Source of the DNA: an uncultured beta proteobacterium
GTDB lineage: Bacteria > Pseudomonadota > Gammaproteobacteria > Burkholderiales > SG8-41
Length of the DNA stretch: 64,000 bases
Direction: 5' to 3'
NCBI GenBank assembly: GCA_903933915.1
Contig: CAIZLW010000016.1
Coordinates: 16,671 to 80,670, forward strand
A program made the translations under genes and the position numbers. The stretch's first letter is position 1, and the number at the start of each line of letters is the position of its first letter. The notes beneath the pieces are model-generated. The model was given only the letters and a program-made list of their open reading frames with translations. It made no database searches and was not told the origin of the DNA. Positions 43,576 to 52,371 of the stretch are shown piece after piece.

Positions 43576-44652
43576 CTAACCCTGACGACCGACAAGCTTC
43601 CGTGCAGTAGCCCGCTCCGCCGGGGTCTCCCACTGCTGCGCGTATTCGCTTTTCTCCCACTCCTCAAGATTGATCAGCCCCAGGCCCATACCGAACCCGG
43701 GCTCGCTGGTATAGGTGTTGACCATGAAGGCCAGCCACTTACCGTCCGGGCTCACATTCGAGTTGCTGGCACGCCACGGCGGGCTATCGATAAGACGCGT
43801 CATCCGTACGCGCCGCCCGCTGCCGTCGAGCTTCAGCTTCCACAAATCAACCGGCGGAAACTGGTTGATCAGATCACATGAAGATTCGAGGCAGATGTGC
43901 TCGTTGTCGGGAAAGATTCCTTCGCATTCGTTATGCGTCAGCACCTCATCGATATAGGTGACGACGTCGAGATTTTTCAGGTCTATGCCGCGCGTAACTG
44001 TCTTCCAGTCGCTCTCCCGGGTACGGCTGCCGATGTATTCCTTGAATATGAGCTCGGTGTCCTTGTGCCGGAAGTCCTGCGGCTCGGGCCGGCGCTTCTG
44101 TACGCTGCGGTAAACAACACGGTCATCTCCGATACGCGGAGTGCCGTCCGATCCGTAATCCAGATCGATGACATGGCACTCGAAATCATCAATCGTGCCG
44201 ATTCGCGGTTCATGCCCGCCATGCGTGGCGTAAGCGAAGCGATTGGCCAGCGTGGAAATCGCTGCACCTTCCGCGATCTTGCGCCCGATCGGCTGTGGCG
44301 GACGTGCCGCATCTTTGTCCATGATCCAGATTTCACACTCCAGGTGCCGGCTGGTATGCCGGTCCTTGAACACCTTCGGCCCGATCAGGAAATAATCGCC
44401 ATTGGGCAAAAACAACACCCGCAAAAACGAATGATGATCGCCGAGCCCCTTGGTCAGGTTGCGCACTTTACGGGTAGCGAAATCGATTTCGCAGACATCC
44501 CCATAGTTCTTTTCGATGAAAGCAATACGCTTACCGTCCGGCGACCAGTACGGTCGCTCGCCGTATTCAAGGAGCTTCTCGTGGTACGGCGGCGGGTTAT
44601 CGAGAATGTGCGGACCTTCGAAAGGCTTGTTGTCGGTTTTGTAGATCGGCAT
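43576..44652 (-). CDS. WD40/PD40-type beta-propeller protein of unknown function
   Basis: A 358-residue protein with PD40-like blade motifs YWSPDGKRIAFIE near 35 and NVSPDGKWLAFMV near 306. It is rich in aromatic and acidic residues and has no signal peptide or membrane segment. The TolB/oligogalacturonate-lyase-like propeller fold is likely, but I see no catalytic signature. It lies between two Bug genes (47 and 49 bp gaps), so it probably acts on or senses the imported ligand in the cytoplasm. An enzymatic lyase role is only a hypothesis. Confidence 0.75.
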   Translation of the reverse strand: MPIYKTDNKPFEGPHILDNPPPYHEKLLEYGERPYWSPDGKRIAFIEKNYGDVCEIDFATRKVRNLTKGLGDHHSFLRVLFLPNGDYFLIGPKVFKDRHTSRHLECEIWIMDKDAARPPQPIGRKIAEGAAISTLANRFAYATHGGHEPRIGTIDDFECHVIDLDYGSDGTPRIGDDRVVYRSVQKRRPEPQDFRHKDTELIFKEYIGSRTRESDWKTVTRGIDLKNLDVVTYIDEVLTHNECEGIFPDNEHICLESSCDLINQFPPVDLWKLKLDGSGRRVRMTRLIDSPPWRASNSNVSPDGKWLAFMVNTYTSEPGFGMGLGLINLEEWEKSEYAQQWETPAERATARKLVGRQG

Positions 44653-44699
44653 GAATCAGGTCTCCAGGTATCAGACTACATTGGGTATTTAGTGCGCCT

Positions 44700-45653
44700 T
44701 CAATCCGCACGCGCGCCGGTGGCCTTGACAACCTTGCCCCATTTCTCGATTTCGCTGCGAATGTAGGCGCCGAACTGCTCGGGGTTCATCACCGTCAGCA
44801 CAAAATCATTGGCGTCCATCTTGTCCAGCGTCGCGCGGTCCTGCAGCACGGCGGCGCTTTCCTTGTAAAGGCGCGCCACAATCTCCGGCGGAGTCTTGGC
44901 TGGCGCGGCGATGCCGTACCAGACGCTGGCTTCATAACCCGGTACGCCGGATTCCGAAATCGTCGGCAGGTCGGGCAGTTTGGGAATCCGCTTGGCGCTG
45001 GAAATCGCCAGCGCCTTCAGGCGCCCGGCTTTCACCAGCGGCATGGCACCCGGGGTTGAAGCAAACGACAGCTGGATATGGCCGGCAACAAGATCGGTGT
45101 TGGCCGGCGCAGCACCCTTGTACGGCACAAACACCATGTCGAGGGCAGCGGCGCTCTTGAACAGTTCGGTCGCCAGATGCGCGGCGTTACCGGGAACGGC
45201 ACCGAAGTTGAGCTGCCCCGGCTTCGATTTGATCAGCGTAATCAATTGCTTGATGTTGCTCACCGGCAACGCGGGATGCACCACGACGACAAACGGCGCC
45301 GACGCCGCGAGCACCACTGGTGCGAAATCGCGCGCCGGGTGATAACCGATCTTCGAATAAATGCTGACGTTGATCGACATCGGGCCTGAGGTGCCCATGA
45401 ACAACGTGTAGCCGTCGGCCGGCGACTTGGCGACCATCTCGGCACCGATGTTGCCGCCGGCGCCCGGACGGTTGTCGACGATGACCTGCTGTCCGAGCCG
45501 CTCGCCCAGCGGCTGTGCAATCAGCCGTGCCAGCAGATCGGTGGGGCCGCCAGCGACCAGCGGCACCACCAGGCGTATGGTTTTGGTCGGATAGTTCTGG
45601 GCATGGGCAAGGCCCGTTGCAGCCAGCGTAATGGCAAGGATCAGTCGCAGCAT
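44700..45653 (-). CDS. Bug/TctC-family periplasmic solute receptor
   Basis: A 317-residue receptor with signal peptide (LRLILAITLAATGLAHAQ) and RLVVPLVAGGPTDLLARLIAQPL, DNRPGAGGNIGAEM, PADGYT and FVPYKGAAP. Its ATG lies 3 bp after the stop of the glycoside-hydrolase-like gene (45657), indicating tight coupling. It resembles the receptor at 42534 through most of its length, including IVxRLY and EQFGAYIRSEIEKW near the end. Confidence 0.93.
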   Translation of the reverse strand: MLRLILAITLAATGLAHAQNYPTKTIRLVVPLVAGGPTDLLARLIAQPLGERLGQQVIVDNRPGAGGNIGAEMVAKSPADGYTLFMGTSGPMSINVSIYSKIGYHPARDFAPVVLAASAPFVVVVHPALPVSNIKQLITLIKSKPGQLNFGAVPGNAAHLATELFKSAAALDMVFVPYKGAAPANTDLVAGHIQLSFASTPGAMPLVKAGRLKALAISSAKRIPKLPDLPTISESGVPGYEASVWYGIAAPAKTPPEIVARLYKESAAVLQDRATLDKMDANDFVLTVMNPEQFGAYIRSEIEKWGKVVKATGARAD

Positions 45654-45656
45654 GAT

Positions 45657-47861
45657 TTACTCCTTTTCAAATTCAAAGACCACGATTTCATGATCGCCAA
45701 GTTCCGGCACAGTGACCGCACAGGCGCCGTTCAGCATTGTCGTTTCCAGCCTGGTTTCATTCGAAGCGATCCGCACTTCCGTAATGCGCTGTCCCGCAGG
45801 CGGACGAAGGCGCACGACGATGCCATGAACTGGAACCAGATTGCGTCCCGGATGGCGCCAGCCGGTGTTGAGCGGCTTGTCGAGCGGCAGATTGATCAGA
45901 TGCACCAGTGCCCGACCCGGCTGCCCCATGTGGGTGACATCGACATAATCCGGCGCGTCCACTTCCAGTGCCGGCGCAGCGCCTGCGGCCCAACGCACCG
46001 CATTGGCCATCACATGCGCAAGATCGGGGAAACCATAGTGGTAGTACAGCGCTTCCATGGTGTTGGCGAAATACACTATGCGCCCCTTGCCGCAGCCACC
46101 GCGCACCACGACCGGAATGTCGGTGGTCGCACGTATCGCGCTGTACTCCGGAATACTGATCGTGGCGCCGGAATGGGCGATTACCGGCGGAATCAGCGTC
46201 AGCGGCACCGTCTGTCCGGCCCCCGCCTTGACCTCGACCAGCGCACCATCATTGGGAATCAAATCGGTATCGCCAATGGCATCAAGCAGTGGATCGTTAC
46301 GGTCCTCGAGTTTCGCGTAGGAAGATTTGAGTCCTTCGCGCCTCCCGCCATAGCTGATGCCCAGAGTACCGGCAAAAACGGGCGTCTCGCGCGGCGTACC
46401 GTCCAAGGCGTAACGTCCCGCATCAAAACCGGCGATCAGCCCGCCACCAGCACGTGCGTAGCCATCCAGTGCGGCAGCCGTCGCATCCGACACGCAGGCC
46501 AGATTGGAAATCACCACGGTCTGGTAACCCTTGAGCCGTTCGGCAGTGACCAGCTTGTCTGAAATCACGTCGAACGGAATATGCGCTTCCTGCAGCGCGC
46601 AATACCAGCCGCGGATGAAATCCAGATATCGCGCATGCGGCTTGTCGCGACCGTAGTTGTCCTGCGTATGGCGCGACAGCACCAGCACAACCCGCGCCTG
46701 TGATTTTGCGCCGTCGAGATAGCCCTGCCAGCGTTCCAGACGCTGGAAAACTTCTTTCATCGGGCCAAGGCTGCGACGGTCAAACAGATCGGAGTAACCG
46801 CCGTTGATATGCAACCACGGGCTCACGCCATTGGCGACCTGCTGCGCGATCCACGGCCGGTTCTCGGCCTCAGGCGCGGCATACAGCCGCCACCACGGAT
46901 AAAAATAACTCACGGTCATCCAGCGCGGCTTGTCGGGCGCCAGCGTCGACAGATATTTCGCCTGTATCCCCGGCCACCACGGTGCGGTATGGCGGCGCTG
47001 GCATTCAAAGGTGGGAATGTCCTGATGCTCCAGCCAGTAATCGATATCCCAGCCGCCGGGTCGTATGGTTTCCAGCGATTCCATCAACTGCACCGCAGCA
47101 ATAAAAACGGCGTCAGCTTTCGCGGCATGAATCTCGCGGTGCATCAGCGCCACCCAGTCGGCAATGCGCCGGTAGCGCCATTCGTTGTATTGCCGCCAGA
47201 CGGGATCGTCCCAGTTTTCATCGGGGATGGCCTGACCCGACTCAGCACGGAACATCGACTGGCAGGTATTGCAGTAACAGACGCCGGTATCCCATGCCGC
47301 AAACTTGCCCTGGTTGTTCCAGATGCCGTCGGCGTCATAACGCACCAGCATTTCGCGCACAACCTCGACAATACGGCCACGGTAATAATCGGCGTTGGGG
47401 CAGGTCACATAGTGTTCGCTGACCTCGCAAAAATTGCCGTTGCGGTCACGTGAAAACCATTCCGGATGTTCGACTGCCAGGGACTTGGGTGCACAGCTCG
47501 GGTCGATTCGCGCCAGCACACGCATGCCTTCGCGATGCGCCACCGGAATGATTTCGGCGAGCAGATCGCGGCTACCGAGGCCGTCTGAAATGCGATGGCC
47601 AGCGATTTTGGTCTGATAAAAAGCAACGATACCGCCGCCGCTGATGCAAAACGCGGTGGCACGGTATTCCTTGGCTGCGGCGACCAGTGTCTCGGCATCG
47701 ACCTTCGGTTCGTCACCCTCACGTAGATTGAGCAGCAGCACGCGGTGCGGGCCGTTAGTCCAATTCGGAGTCGCGGCGCTCAAGTCGGGCCTCGCAAACC
47801 ACACGCGGGCATCGAAAAGAAGTGGCTCATCAATGTAATCCTGAAAAATGCAGGGTTGCAA
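45657..47861 (-). CDS. Glycoside-hydrolase-like protein with beta-galactosidase-trimerisation-like domain
   Basis: About 734 residues are read from a proposed TTG at 47861. The N-terminal part is a TIM-barrel-like region with strands such as ATAFCISGGGIVAFYQTK and YDADGIWNNQGKFAAWD; the motif CYCNTC (about 195-200) recurs in alpha-amylase/GH-like proteins with trimerisation domains. The middle part (SQARVVLVLSRHT ... IPFDVISDKL) resembles a class I glutamine-amidotransferase-like trimerisation domain. No signal peptide is seen. The frame is open to 48104, but that would run 90 bp into the oppositely oriented Bug gene, and the first 80 residues look non-coding. The exact start is uncertain. 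Substrate unknown; close linkage to the next Bug gene suggests a shared substrate. Confidence 0.78.
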   Translation of the reverse strand: MQPCIFQDYIDEPLLFDARVWFARPDLSAATPNWTNGPHRVLLLNLREGDEPKVDAETLVAAAKEYRATAFCISGGGIVAFYQTKIAGHRISDGLGSRDLLAEIIPVAHREGMRVLARIDPSCAPKSLAVEHPEWFSRDRNGNFCEVSEHYVTCPNADYYRGRIVEVVREMLVRYDADGIWNNQGKFAAWDTGVCYCNTCQSMFRAESGQAIPDENWDDPVWRQYNEWRYRRIADWVALMHREIHAAKADAVFIAAVQLMESLETIRPGGWDIDYWLEHQDIPTFECQRRHTAPWWPGIQAKYLSTLAPDKPRWMTVSYFYPWWRLYAAPEAENRPWIAQQVANGVSPWLHINGGYSDLFDRRSLGPMKEVFQRLERWQGYLDGAKSQARVVLVLSRHTQDNYGRDKPHARYLDFIRGWYCALQEAHIPFDVISDKLVTAERLKGYQTVVISNLACVSDATAAALDGYARAGGGLIAGFDAGRYALDGTPRETPVFAGTLGISYGGRREGLKSSYAKLEDRNDPLLDAIGDTDLIPNDGALVEVKAGAGQTVPLTLIPPVIAHSGATISIPEYSAIRATTDIPVVVRGGCGKGRIVYFANTMEALYYHYGFPDLAHVMANAVRWAAGAAPALEVDAPDYVDVTHMGQPGRALVHLINLPLDKPLNTGWRHPGRNLVPVHGIVVRLRPPAGQRITEVRIASNETRLETTMLNGACAVTVPELGDHEIVVFEFEKE

Positions 47862-47936
47862 ACACAGCGGAGGCCTGAGAATAATACGCGGCGCAAGTCG
47901 ACGCTGCCCGTGGTCCGCATGTTGTGCAGCCCACGG

Positions 47937-47966
47937 TTGGCACGCGCAGGTTTTTGCACCTAGAAT
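47937..47966 (+). promoter_or_regulatory. Candidate sigma-70 promoter for the Bug gene at 48014
   Basis: TTGGCA (47937-47942), 18-nt spacer, TAGAAT (47961-47966). Each box differs from consensus by one base. The predicted start near 47973 is about 41 nt before the ATG. Confidence 0.5.
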
Positions 47967-48013
47967 CCATGTTGCCGGCCACCTAAACCAACAACAGCCG
48001 TGGAGGAGAAACA

Positions 48014-48991
48014 ATGTCCCGTTCGCACTGGAAAGTGATCCCGTTGACGCTTGCGCTGCTTGCCGCAGCAGCATCCGCACAGGCTGCGGAGCCTGCCTAT
48101 CCAACCAAACCCGTGCGCATCATCGTGCCTTACCCGCCCGGCGGCACCACCGACCCGACTGCGCGCGCATTCACCGGCTGGTTCGCCGAAAAAACAGGTG
48201 CGACCTTCGTCATCGACAACCGCCCCGGCGCCGGTTCGACGCTGGGCCACGGTCTCGGCGCCAAGGCCACGCCTGATGGTTACACGCTGCTGCTCGGCAC
48301 CTCCGGCGGCCTCGTCGTCAGCGCTGCGTTCGGCAGCAAACTGGCCTATGACCCGGTCAAGGATTTTGCGCCCATCGGCGTCGGCGTTTATGTACCGTTC
48401 TTGATCGTGGTGCATCCATCGGTGCCTGCAAAGAATGTTAAGGAACTGGTCGATCTCGCCAAGACACAACCGGGCAAGATCAATTTTGCTTCGCCGGGTA
48501 CCGGCACCCCCAACCATCTCGGCGTCGAACTGCTGACCTCGCTGACCGGGGCAAAATTCACACATGTGCCTTACAAAGGCGGCGGCGCAGCGACGGTTGA
48601 CGTACTGGCGGGTCGCGTGCAGGCCATCTTCGGCGGTGCAGCGCCGTGGCAGCCGCACATGGCTTCCGGCAAGGTGCGCGCCATTGCCATCGGTCATCCG
48701 AAACGTCTTCCGCAATTGCCGGATATCCCGGCCATCGCTGAAACCTATCCCGGCTTCAACAACACGACTTGGTATGGCTTTCTTGGACCTGCGGGTACGC
48801 CGCAGCATGTCGTACGCAAGATCAACGCAGAAATGAAAACAGCCGTCGCCGATCCCGCGCTGGTCAAACATCTCGAAGGTATCGGCATGGTCCCGACTTG
48901 GACCACACCGCAGGAAATGGGCGTGATGATCAGCACCGAACTCGCGCGCTGGAGAAAAGTCGTCGCCGAGGCCGGCATCAAACCCGAATGA
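48014..48991 (+). CDS. Bug/TctC-family periplasmic solute receptor
   Basis: A 325-residue receptor with signal peptide (LTLALLAAAASAQA) and RIIVPYPPGGTTDPTARAFTGW, DNRPGAGSTLGHGLGAK, TPDGYT and HVPYKGGG. The glycine-rich loop is YPPGGTTDP rather than PFAAGG, so its ligand probably differs from those of the minus-strand receptors. GGAGGAG precedes the ATG. It is divergent from the glycoside-hydrolase-like gene with about 150 bp between starts. A hairpin at 49001 follows. Confidence 0.93.
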   Translation: MSRSHWKVIPLTLALLAAAASAQAAEPAYPTKPVRIIVPYPPGGTTDPTARAFTGWFAEKTGATFVIDNRPGAGSTLGHGLGAKATPDGYTLLLGTSGGLVVSAAFGSKLAYDPVKDFAPIGVGVYVPFLIVVHPSVPAKNVKELVDLAKTQPGKINFASPGTGTPNHLGVELLTSLTGAKFTHVPYKGGGAATVDVLAGRVQAIFGGAAPWQPHMASGKVRAIAIGHPKRLPQLPDIPAIAETYPGFNNTTWYGFLGPAGTPQHVVRKINAEMKTAVADPALVKHLEGIGMVPTWTTPQEMGVMISTELARWRKVVAEAGIKPE

Positions 48992-49000
48992 CAACCAATT

Positions 49001-49029
49001 CCGCCGGACGGGCCCAACCCGTCCGGCGG
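49001..49029. terminator. GC-rich hairpin between convergent genes
   Basis: A perfect 12-bp stem (49001-49012 with 49018-49029) and 5-nt loop. No T-run follows on either strand, so it may be only a transcript-end stabiliser. Confidence 0.5.
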
Positions 49030-49036
49030 CGGCATC

Positions 49037-50458
49037 CTAGCGGCCGACCAGCAGGTGCAGGATCTTGCCGAAGTCGGTGTTGTCCTGGTAACCGCTGAAC
49101 AGTTCAGCCCCGGGGCCGATCGCGCCGACCGCCACCGGCTGCGAAGTATGCCCAGAGTTGCCCCAGTAGAAACCGGTCTGGCGCGCGATCATGCGTCCGA
49201 GCAGGTTCTGCGGCACGTAGGAAAAATTGCGCTCCAGCGTCTTTCCGCCGAGCAGCAGCGCACGCAGGTCGTCGTCGAAACGGAAACCGGGGAAATGTTT
49301 CGCCACCAGTGCGTCGAGCGCCTCGCTGGTCGGCTTCTTGCCCAGCTTCTCCTTGAGCATGCCCAGCGACATCGTCACCCCCTCGATCATGCGCAACTGC
49401 TCGTCTCCGGCATAAAAACGGTTGCCGCTCGACAGCGTGCTCAAGTCCTTCTGCGCATAGGTCGGCGAGAAGCCGCCGGTCTCGTGGTCACCGGTGACGA
49501 TCAGCAGAGTATCGGGATTCCTACGCTGGAATTCGAGCGCGACTTTCACCGCGTCATCAAAAGCCCACAGCGCACGCATCAGCGACGGCGCGTCGTTGGC
49601 ATGACCGGCGGTGTCGGTGTTTTCGTTCTCGACCAGCAGCACAAAACCATTGGGGCTGTTCTGCGATATCGCCTTCAACGCCGCCGCGGCCATCTCGGCT
49701 GTTGAGGGTTCCTGCGCGGGATCTCGATCCAGTTCGAAATTCATGTCCTCGTTGGCAAACAGGCCCAGTACCTTGCTGCCGCCTGCCGCCTTGAGTTCCC
49801 CGGTATTGCGGGCGATCTGGTGTCCCTTCGCACGAAACGCGGCAATGATGTCCTTGCCATCCTTGCGTTTGCCGCCGGTCGCACCCGCCGGCAGGAAATA
49901 TTCCGCGCCGCCGCCCAGCAATACATCGGGCTCGAGCGAGTACAACAGGTCGACCAGCACCTGCGAATCACGGCGCGATTTGGCGTTGACCGCAAACGCC
50001 GCCGGCGTCGCATCGTAGACCGTGGCAGTGGTCACCAGGCCGATGCGTTTGCCCGCGGCTTTCGCCGCCTGCATCAGCGTTTTCTGCGGTTTGCCGTCGG
50101 GCGTGATCGACACCGCGCCGTTGACGACCTTGTGCCCGGTGGACATCGCGGAAGCCGCCGCCGCTGAGTCCGTGACATAAACGCCGTACGGCTGCGTCGA
50201 CAGCAGCCCGAGCGAACCGTCGCGAAACACGACATCAGTGGTTGCGAACGGCTGCTGGCGCAGCACGGCGCTGCTACGCTTGCCGAAATCCCACTGCACC
50301 GGCGCGGCACCATCGGCAAACAGGATGATGATATTTTTCGGTGCGCGGGCTTCGGTGCCGGGCGCTGCCGGATGGTTGGCACAACCCGCAACGACCAGCA
50401 GCGCTGCTGCAAGTATGACCAGTCTGCGGCGCGCAAATTGGCTGATAAAGTCACCCAT
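49037..50458 (-). CDS. Alkaline phosphatase lipoprotein
   Basis: A 473-residue phosphomonoesterase. The lipobox VAGC gives Cys26, so it is a tethered lipoprotein, unlike free periplasmic PhoA. The nucleophile is Ser98 in VTDSAAAASAMSTG; zinc and magnesium ligands appear in LFADGA, NTDTAGH, GDHETGG and SGHTSQP. It should release phosphate from organic phosphates in the periplasm. It is transcribed alone; no Pho-box is claimed. It converges on the Bug gene ending at 48991. Confidence 0.92.
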   Translation of the reverse strand: MGDFISQFARRRLVILAAALLVVAGCANHPAAPGTEARAPKNIIILFADGAAPVQWDFGKRSSAVLRQQPFATTDVVFRDGSLGLLSTQPYGVYVTDSAAAASAMSTGHKVVNGAVSITPDGKPQKTLMQAAKAAGKRIGLVTTATVYDATPAAFAVNAKSRRDSQVLVDLLYSLEPDVLLGGGAEYFLPAGATGGKRKDGKDIIAAFRAKGHQIARNTGELKAAGGSKVLGLFANEDMNFELDRDPAQEPSTAEMAAAALKAISQNSPNGFVLLVENENTDTAGHANDAPSLMRALWAFDDAVKVALEFQRRNPDTLLIVTGDHETGGFSPTYAQKDLSTLSSGNRFYAGDEQLRMIEGVTMSLGMLKEKLGKKPTSEALDALVAKHFPGFRFDDDLRALLLGGKTLERNFSYVPQNLLGRMIARQTGFYWGNSGHTSQPVAVGAIGPGAELFSGYQDNTDFGKILHLLVGR

Positions 50459-50656
50459 GGTCTCCCCCCTTTGTTTGACTCAGCGCGACCATCATATGCC
50501 TAATCGTCGGCATGCGGAGTCACGCTCTGCTGGCCAGGGCATGAGAGTAACCTGCCGGATTGTCCATGACAGGACGTTACCCGTAGCTTGCAATAGCGGC
50601 CGGCGCCCCAATTTTTTGCCTTTGAATCCGCCTCCCCCCTCCGGAGAGACCCAGCC

Positions 50657-51626
50657 ATGCCCTCGTTACACAGCCCGATTCAGTTCGGTGCCGTCAGCGC
50701 GCGGACTGCTCATCGCGGAGGCAACAATGGCGATGGAAGGCAATTCGTCGTTCTGGATGGAACCGGGCATTTATTCCGCAGCACAAGTCGCTGGCTGGAA
50801 AAAAGTCACCGATGCCGTGCATGCCAAAGGCGGACGGATATTCCTGCAGATCTGGCACGGCGGCCGTGCCTGCCATCCGCTGCTCAACACCGGTGCGCAG
50901 CCGGTAGCGCCGAGTGCAATTCCGATCACCGGCGATGAAGTGCTTACGCCTGAAGGCAAAAAACCCTATGTCGAACCGCGCGCGCTGCGCGACGATGAAC
51001 TGCCGGGCATTGTCGCCGGATTCAAGAAGGCCGCGGAAAACGCCAGGACCGCCGGTTTCGATGGCGTTGAAGTGCATGGCGCCAACGGTTATCTACTGGA
51101 TGAATTCCTGCGCGACGGCGCCAACAAGCGCAGCGGTCCTTATGGCGGTTCCATTGAAAACCGCGCGCGGCTGCTGTGCGAAGTCATCGAAGCCGTATGC
51201 AGCGTCTGGGGCGGCAACCGTGTCGGCGTGCGCCTGTCACCGCTGAACAGCTTCAACAGCATGATCGACAGCGATCCGGTAATGCTGATCTCGAAGGTTG
51301 CCGCGATGCTCAACCGCTTCAACCTCGCCTACCTGCACGTGATGCGCGGTGATTTTTTCCAGCAGCAAAAAGGCGATGTACTGACACCGGCGCGCGCCCA
51401 TTTCAAAGGCGTGCTGATCGCCAACATGGGATACAGCGCGGAGGAAGCGGAACAGGCGATTGCCGACGGCAAGGTCGATGCAGTGGCATTCGGCACGCCC
51501 TTCCTCGCCAATCCGGACCTGCCCGCGCGCATCAAGGCCAAAGCACCGCTGAATGCGCCCGACGCGGCGACGTTCTACACGCCGGGGCCCCAAGGTTATA
51601 CCGACTATCCGCCGATGGCTGCGTGA
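50657..51626 (+). pseudogene. Old Yellow Enzyme (NemA-like) gene with frameshifting internal deletion
   Basis: The ATG at 50657 gives MPSLHSPIQFGAVSA, the usual beginning of alkene reductases, but that frame then leaves the family. A different frame, open from upstream, resumes at 50698 with RGLLIAEATMAMEGNSSFW and runs intact to TGA 51624-51626, with QIWHGGRACHP, VHGANGYLLDEF, SGPYGGSIENRAR and the terminal GPQGYTDYP. Homologues have about 30-35 more residues between these parts, including the flavin-contacting PLTR region. The junction GCGCGC (about 50696-50701) is consistent with a short-repeat deletion of non-multiple-of-three length. No working FMN site can form at the N-terminus, so it is a pseudogene unless the assembly is wrong. 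Confidence 0.75.
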
Positions 51627-51662
51627 CGGAAACTATTTAACTATTTGATTTTATTTATATTT

Positions 51663-51686
51663 AAACCGCGACTCAAGGCGCGGTTT
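51663..51686. terminator. Hairpin at the end of the YqjK-like gene
   Basis: Perfect 8-bp stem (51663-51670 with 51679-51686). It is followed by AAATATAAATAAA on the minus strand and by TATTTTGAG on the plus strand. It overlaps the stop of the minus-strand gene at 51673. Confidence 0.5.
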
Positions 51687-51975
51687 TATTTTGAGACCAG
51701 TTGCTGCGCAGTTTGCGCGCCACCTGCCAGCCCATCCAGCCGTACTGCAACCATTGCACAGCGCGGCGCGGCCGCCACAGCACCAGCAGCACCGCGACCC
51801 CTGCGAGCAGCAGCGGATGGCGCGCCGCGGTGCGCGCCGCGGCAACACCGCGATCGGCGACCGCCAGCCGCACACGCCAGGGCTGCATTTGATCGGACAG
51901 CGCAACCCGCTGCGCCGCCGCCTGTGCCACCAGACGGGCGCGCCGCGCCGCCAGGCTTTCGGACACTGTAATCAT
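51673..51975 (-). CDS. YqjK-like membrane protein
   Basis: A 100-residue protein with a helical N-terminal half (ESLAARRARLVAQAAAQR) and one hydrophobic segment (PLLLAGVAVLLVLW) followed by an aromatic, positively charged end. It is the last gene of the minus-strand trio. Its first ATG overlaps the stop of the preceding holin-like gene by 4 nt (51972-51975). Together with the YqjD-like and YqjE-like genes it forms a conserved set of unknown detailed function. Confidence 0.75.
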   Translation of the reverse strand: MITVSESLAARRARLVAQAAAQRVALSDQMQPWRVRLAVADRGVAAARTAARHPLLLAGVAVLLVLWRPRRAVQWLQYGWMGWQVARKLRSNWSQNKTAP

Positions 51976-52364
51976 GATCCGGAAGTCAGATCCTGACGGT
52001 CTTTCATCAGTTCGGAAATGCTGGCATCAAACAGCCGCGGCTGTTTGCGCAACTTCTGCAAGGCCAGCCAGCCGACAACGCCACCGACGATCAAAAAGAA
52101 GGCAATCATTCCACCGAGTGCCAGCAGACGCTGTGATTCCCACAGCGCGATGACGATCAGCAGCGCCAGCAACATCACGCCGATACCGATACAGAACAGC
52201 GCCACCAGCGCGAGCACCAGCAAGGTCAGCAGGTGCTCGCGCTCTTCGGCGATATCCGTTGACAGCAATTCAAGCCGGGTCTGGATGATCGCCAGCACGC
52301 CGGACGTCAACGCTTTCAGCGTCGTGAACAGCCCGGTTTCTGACGCGCCGTTGTCTTCAGTCAT
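51972..52364 (-). CDS. Phage-holin-family membrane protein (YqjE-like)
   Basis: A 130-residue protein with two long hydrophobic helices (LTLLVLALVALFCIGIGVMLLALLIVIAL and LALGGMIAFFLIVGGVVGWLAL) between amphipathic ends. The two-segment pattern and the QTRLELLSTDIAEEREHLL motif match YqjE/phage_holin_3_6-type proteins. It sits 7 bp after the YqjD-like gene and overlaps the YqjK-like gene by 4 nt. A holin-like lytic role is not implied; the family is chromosomal. Confidence 0.85.
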   Translation of the reverse strand: MTEDNGASETGLFTTLKALTSGVLAIIQTRLELLSTDIAEEREHLLTLLVLALVALFCIGIGVMLLALLIVIALWESQRLLALGGMIAFFLIVGGVVGWLALQKLRKQPRLFDASISELMKDRQDLTSGS

Positions 52365-52371
52365 GGACTGC

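Noticed and set aside
47862..48104. N-terminal extension of the glycoside-hydrolase-like frame
   Set aside because: It would overlap the start of the divergent Bug gene, and its translation looks non-coding.
50238..50656. Upstream part of the frame containing the OYE pseudogene
   Set aside because: It lies antisense to the alkaline phosphatase start and in unrelated sequence; only the portion from about 50698 matches the family.
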